Shown here: positions 60,810 through 64,000 of the stretch, in pieces
Layout of the letters: every line of letters starts with the position of its first letter
How positions within the stretch are numbered: position 1 is the stretch's first letter
NCBI RefSeq assembly: GCF_014897315.1
Contig: NZ_JABUYL010000010.1
Span: forward strand, 1-64,000
DNA: 64,000 nt
Direction: 5' to 3'
Origin: Proteus sp. FME41
GTDB taxonomy: Bacteria; Pseudomonadota; Gammaproteobacteria; Enterobacterales; Enterobacteriaceae
Translations under genes and position numbers: made by a program
The notes under the pieces: generated by a model
Seen by the model: only the letters and a program-made list of their open reading frames with translations
Databases searched by the model: none
What the model was told of the DNA's origin: nothing

Positions 60810-63644
60810 CTATTCTTTGGGAATATATCCCATCAGTACTTCTCTTAAGACAGAAAGGGAGACAGGCTTAGATACGCAGTCATTCATTCCTGCATCGATA
60901 CAGCGTTGCTTCTCTTCTGCAATAGCGTTAGCCGTCACACCAATCACTGGCATATCACTGCTCATTTGTCGTATGTGGGTTGCGAGCTGATAACCATTCA
61001 TATTCGGCATATTGACGTCTGTCAGAATAATATCGACATGATTTTTCGCTAAATAATTTAGTGCATCACAACCGTCTTCTGCCGTTGCGGTATTAAAACC
61101 AATTTTTTTCAGTTGATCGGTCAACAATAAACGATTTATTGGGTGATCATCGACAATAAGAACGGTCAATGTTTTTAAGCCGCTATCTGTATTCAATGCA
61201 GACATCTCAGAATAACTTGTGTCTACTTTAATTTGCGGCAATTGTAGTATTATTTTCGTTAACTCGTTTAATTTATAAGTACTACATATCCATGTATTTT
61301 CTGCTATTTTTTTAGTCGGTTCAAAATAATGCTTATTGATCCTAATAAATTGGCAACTGTCTGTTTTCAGATAATCATAATCTGTAATAATAAAATCGCT
61401 TGAAGATAGCGTGACTTCTTCTGTTAACAATTCACAGCTCAAGCCAAAATAACGAAGATAACGTCGAACAAACCCTTCTAAATAGAGGTTATTAATATCA
61501 ACAAAACAACGAATAGGGCTCCCTTTATAGATATCTTTTTTAGAAGCAAGATTATCCTTTTCTAACGCACCATAAAGTGGAATTCGTACAGTAAAACGGC
61601 TCCCAATATTTTCTTGTGAAACAACGCTGATATCACCATCCATTAAATTGATCAATTTTTCACAAATGGCTAAACCGAGTCCCGTACCTTCTGATGCACT
61701 TTCTGTATTTTGTGAAACTTGGAAAAAAGGTTCAAAAAGCTCATGCAGCGCCTTTTCACTAATACCTCGTCCTGTGTCGTGGATATCAAAGTACAGATAA
61801 TATTCATCTTTATAAAGATGTAAGGTGATACACCCTGTTGTAGTAAATTTAATACTGTTATTCAAAAGATTAGAAATAACTTGCTGCACACGAACAGGGT
61901 CGCTATTTACAATTTTAGGGACATCGGGTTCGATAAAACAATAAATAGCTAAATCTTTTTTTGCGATAAGAGGTAAATAGTTAGAAATAACGAAAGAGAG
62001 CACTTGGCGACAATTAAATGGATTTATATCTATTTTTAACTGCTTGGATTCGATTTTTGAAAAATCAAGAATATCACTGATAATTTTTAGCAATAATGAT
62101 GAAGAGTTATCCATTGTTTTTAATAATCGAGCCGTATCATCACTTTGTGCAAATGACTGTAATAACTCTAAATTACCAATAATACCATAAAGTGGGGTGC
62201 GTAATTCATGACTGACCGTGGCTAAGAACATTGATTTGGCTTGGTTAGCTTGCTCTGCTGCTGTGGCCATATTTTGCAGTGAACGCTCCATTTTAACGCG
62301 GGCACTAATATCGACTAATACACAAATAGCCACATCTTCATTTTGATAGCGTGAATTCACAAAACTAATTTGTAAATGATTACGGTTATTCGTTACCACA
62401 TCGACCATATTGCTACTTTTTTCAGCAATAATAGACAGAATATTTTGCTTATCACTGTGGCTAAGCAAACGAAAATAGTTATGCGCTAATTCGTTACTTA
62501 AGATAATCATACCATCACGTATTCTAAGAATACTAATCCCAACAGGCGCAGATGCCACAATTTTATGGTTAAATTGCTCGTGCTCTTCTAAGCGAGAGGC
62601 ATTATTTTCTGCCGGTGAAAATATTTTCTTCTCAAAAATCCAAACAAAAATAAAAATAAAAATGGCAGAAATAATATTTAAAATCAGTGCATTAAAAATA
62701 GTAAATTTAAATTCATTTAAAATTTGTTTAAGTGGTAATGAATACACCACACTAAAAGATGACGGTAATAATTTACGCTTAGCGACCAAATCACTGAAAT
62801 CCTCATCAAAACCAAAATAAGGCGCACTCACATCAGGGACTTGTTTCACCGTACGATAATTATTTTCAGCAGGATAACTTAGGATCGTGGTATTTCTACT
62901 ATTAAGAAGATGAATAGAAATAACTCTGTCTTTAGCTGGAGAGAAATATTCGAGGCGGATTGCTCTTTCAATCCCAATCAGACCAATAAATTTACCCGAA
63001 GCATAAACTGGTGACATAATATACAGTATGCCACTATCTCCTTTCGCATCTGGCACTATCCAATATTGGTTAACTTCTTTACCTTGCGCACGTTGATTAA
63101 TGTAGTTCCGTGTATTTTCATACACCATTTTTTTCAACATCTCAGTATCAACAGGTGATGCGCGTAAAGGAAAATTAATCATACACATGCTGTGGGAACC
63201 CACCATAAAGACTTGGTTTATCCCTTGTAATGCAGGTGTGTTATCTTTCCAATAATATAAAATACTGTTAAATGAGCGAAAATAGTTGTTCGTTTGCCCT
63301 TTAAATAATTCACAATCTGCGTTGTCACTGAGTTTATGAAGTGAAAAAGGTCCTTCATAAAATAATGAGTTTTTAATGTTAGGGTTTAAATTGAGTTGTT
63401 CTTGGTGGCGTTCTGCGAGGTATTGTAAATCACGGATGGTACCCGAAGTTTGCCTAAAAAAACTAAGAAGATTCGTGTAGTTATTACTATACTCTTGCCG
63501 AATATCTGACTTAGTGTCATTGAAGATATTGATAAGGTAAAACATGGTTAACAATGCGCCCATCGCCCACAACATGATACCTAATACGCGAAAAAGGTAG
63601 CGGGAAATTTTTAACGATGTTTTAAAGGACGAGAGATATCTCAA
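60810..63644 (-). CDS. rcsC: Hybrid sensor kinase RcsC
   Basis: Inner-membrane sensor kinase (944 aa). Two membrane helices (about 20-40 and 318-338) flank a periplasmic domain. A PAS-like linker follows, then the kinase with His479 (ATVSHELRTPLYG, same number as in E. coli), N box (LLNNSIKFT), G boxes (DTGRGIS, GTGLGL), an RcsC-specific ABL domain, and a receiver with Asp876 (ILTDVNMPNMNG). It feeds the RcsD-RcsB relay. Convergent with rcsDB, as in E. coli. Confidence 0.94.
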   Translation of the reverse strand: MRYLSSFKTSLKISRYLFRVLGIMLWAMGALLTMFYLINIFNDTKSDIRQEYSNNYTNLLSFFRQTSGTIRDLQYLAERHQEQLNLNPNIKNSLFYEGPFSLHKLSDNADCELFKGQTNNYFRSFNSILYYWKDNTPALQGINQVFMVGSHSMCMINFPLRASPVDTEMLKKMVYENTRNYINQRAQGKEVNQYWIVPDAKGDSGILYIMSPVYASGKFIGLIGIERAIRLEYFSPAKDRVISIHLLNSRNTTILSYPAENNYRTVKQVPDVSAPYFGFDEDFSDLVAKRKLLPSSFSVVYSLPLKQILNEFKFTIFNALILNIISAIFIFIFVWIFEKKIFSPAENNASRLEEHEQFNHKIVASAPVGISILRIRDGMIILSNELAHNYFRLLSHSDKQNILSIIAEKSSNMVDVVTNNRNHLQISFVNSRYQNEDVAICVLVDISARVKMERSLQNMATAAEQANQAKSMFLATVSHELRTPLYGIIGNLELLQSFAQSDDTARLLKTMDNSSSLLLKIISDILDFSKIESKQLKIDINPFNCRQVLSFVISNYLPLIAKKDLAIYCFIEPDVPKIVNSDPVRVQQVISNLLNNSIKFTTTGCITLHLYKDEYYLYFDIHDTGRGISEKALHELFEPFFQVSQNTESASEGTGLGLAICEKLINLMDGDISVVSQENIGSRFTVRIPLYGALEKDNLASKKDIYKGSPIRCFVDINNLYLEGFVRRYLRYFGLSCELLTEEVTLSSSDFIITDYDYLKTDSCQFIRINKHYFEPTKKIAENTWICSTYKLNELTKIILQLPQIKVDTSYSEMSALNTDSGLKTLTVLIVDDHPINRLLLTDQLKKIGFNTATAEDGCDALNYLAKNHVDIILTDVNMPNMNGYQLATHIRQMSSDMPVIGVTANAIAEEKQRCIDAGMNDCVSKPVSLSVLREVLMGYIPKE

Positions 63645-63775
63645 ACAACCACCCTAATCAATATACCTACGCATAAGAAACTTATTCTATTCTAGCAGAA
63701 GTTACTGTATGTCTGAATGATATGATCTTTATCATCAAGATAATTTTTTCCGATAATAAACTTATCTTACTACAT

Positions 63776-63801
63776 AAAAAAAGCAGGCAATTATGCCTGC
63801 T
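63776..63801 (-). terminator. gyrA terminator
   Basis: AGCAGGCA-ATTA-TGCCTGCT. On the leftward strand TTTTTT follows. Just downstream of the gyrA stop. Confidence 0.9.
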
Positions 63802-63835
63802 TTTCTTTATTTATACATCACAATAATGATAAATA

Positions 63836-64000
63836 TTATTCTTCGTCCACATCATCTGCTAAATCTGATTCAGGTTCTTCAGAAGCTGCTTCGTTAATAA
63901 CCTCATTAACTTCATCATCATCTAATGCATCATCTTCATCTTCAACACGTTGCAAGCCAACAACTAACTCACCTTCTGTTGTACGAATTAAGGTAACACC
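63836..64000 (-). CDS. gyrA: DNA gyrase subunit A, C-terminal end (partial)
   Basis: The last 54 codons of a leftward gene cut by the window edge. GVTLIRTTEGELVVGLQRVE is the last blade of the GyrA C-terminal beta-pinwheel, followed by the acidic tail ending ADDVDEE, as in E. coli GyrA. GyrA next to rcsC fits enterobacterial gene order. Confidence 0.93.
   Translation of the reverse strand, partial: GVTLIRTTEGELVVGLQRVEDEDDALDDDEVNEVINEAASEEPESDLADDVDEE

Overview
The window is chromosomal DNA of a low-GC member of the Morganellaceae, most likely Proteus (P. mirabilis or a close relative). Enterobacterial core genes (pyrC, bssS, lpxL, mdtG, ybdG/mscM, rcsDBC, gyrA) are close to their E. coli counterparts but AT-rich. 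The tetrathionate and DMSO reductase operons and a two-component pair resembling Proteus RppAB fit this genus. The species call is inference from protein similarity remembered without a database search.

Layout. 1-3.0 kb: two tRNA-Asn genes (the first cut by the window edge), pyrC, bssS and a LuxR-type regulator. 3.2-10.7 kb: a tetrathionate respiration locus, ttrBCA leftward and ttrSR rightward from a shared control region. 10.7-16.6 kb: lpxL, mdtG, a POT-family peptide transporter, a PhzF-like protein and a hot-dog thioesterase. 16.7-23.6 kb: accessory genes, including a trimeric autotransporter adhesin, a CatB-like acetyltransferase, an old-yellow-enzyme-type oxidoreductase and small DUF proteins. 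24.3-29.8 kb: a polymyxin-type two-component pair (rppAB), azlCD with a divergent XRE-cupin regulator, a D-amino-acid-transaminase-like enzyme and HdeD. 29.9-40.7 kb: a large Ig-like protein of unknown role, a likely small RNA/small peptide locus with a perfect CRP site, mscM, dmsABC behind a good FNR promoter, a DUF924 protein, an orphan GhoT/OrtT-like membrane toxin, a Rob-like AraC regulator and a GNAT enzyme.

40.9-56.1 kb: a compact contractile phage-tail cluster with its own repressor, Q antiterminator, late promoter with terminators, lysis cassette, sheath, tube, tape measure, baseplate, spike, fibre and fibre chaperone. It has no integrase, replication, terminase, portal or capsid genes. 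This is the organisation of an R-type tailocin (a headless phage-tail bacteriocin), and it is the most interesting part of the window. Inside it are a probable -1 programmed frameshift in the tail-assembly chaperone, an intrinsic terminator placed just after the sheath and tube genes, a nested Rz1 gene and a tiny Cys-rich ORF coupled to Q.

56.2-64 kb: a tandemly duplicated tRNA-Ser/tRNA-Thr unit, the rcsD(rsbA)-rcsB operon, convergent rcsC, and the 3' end of gyrA. The Rcs phosphorelay controls swarming and envelope genes in Proteus, and RppA has been linked to RcsB, so the two signalling loci may be functionally connected.
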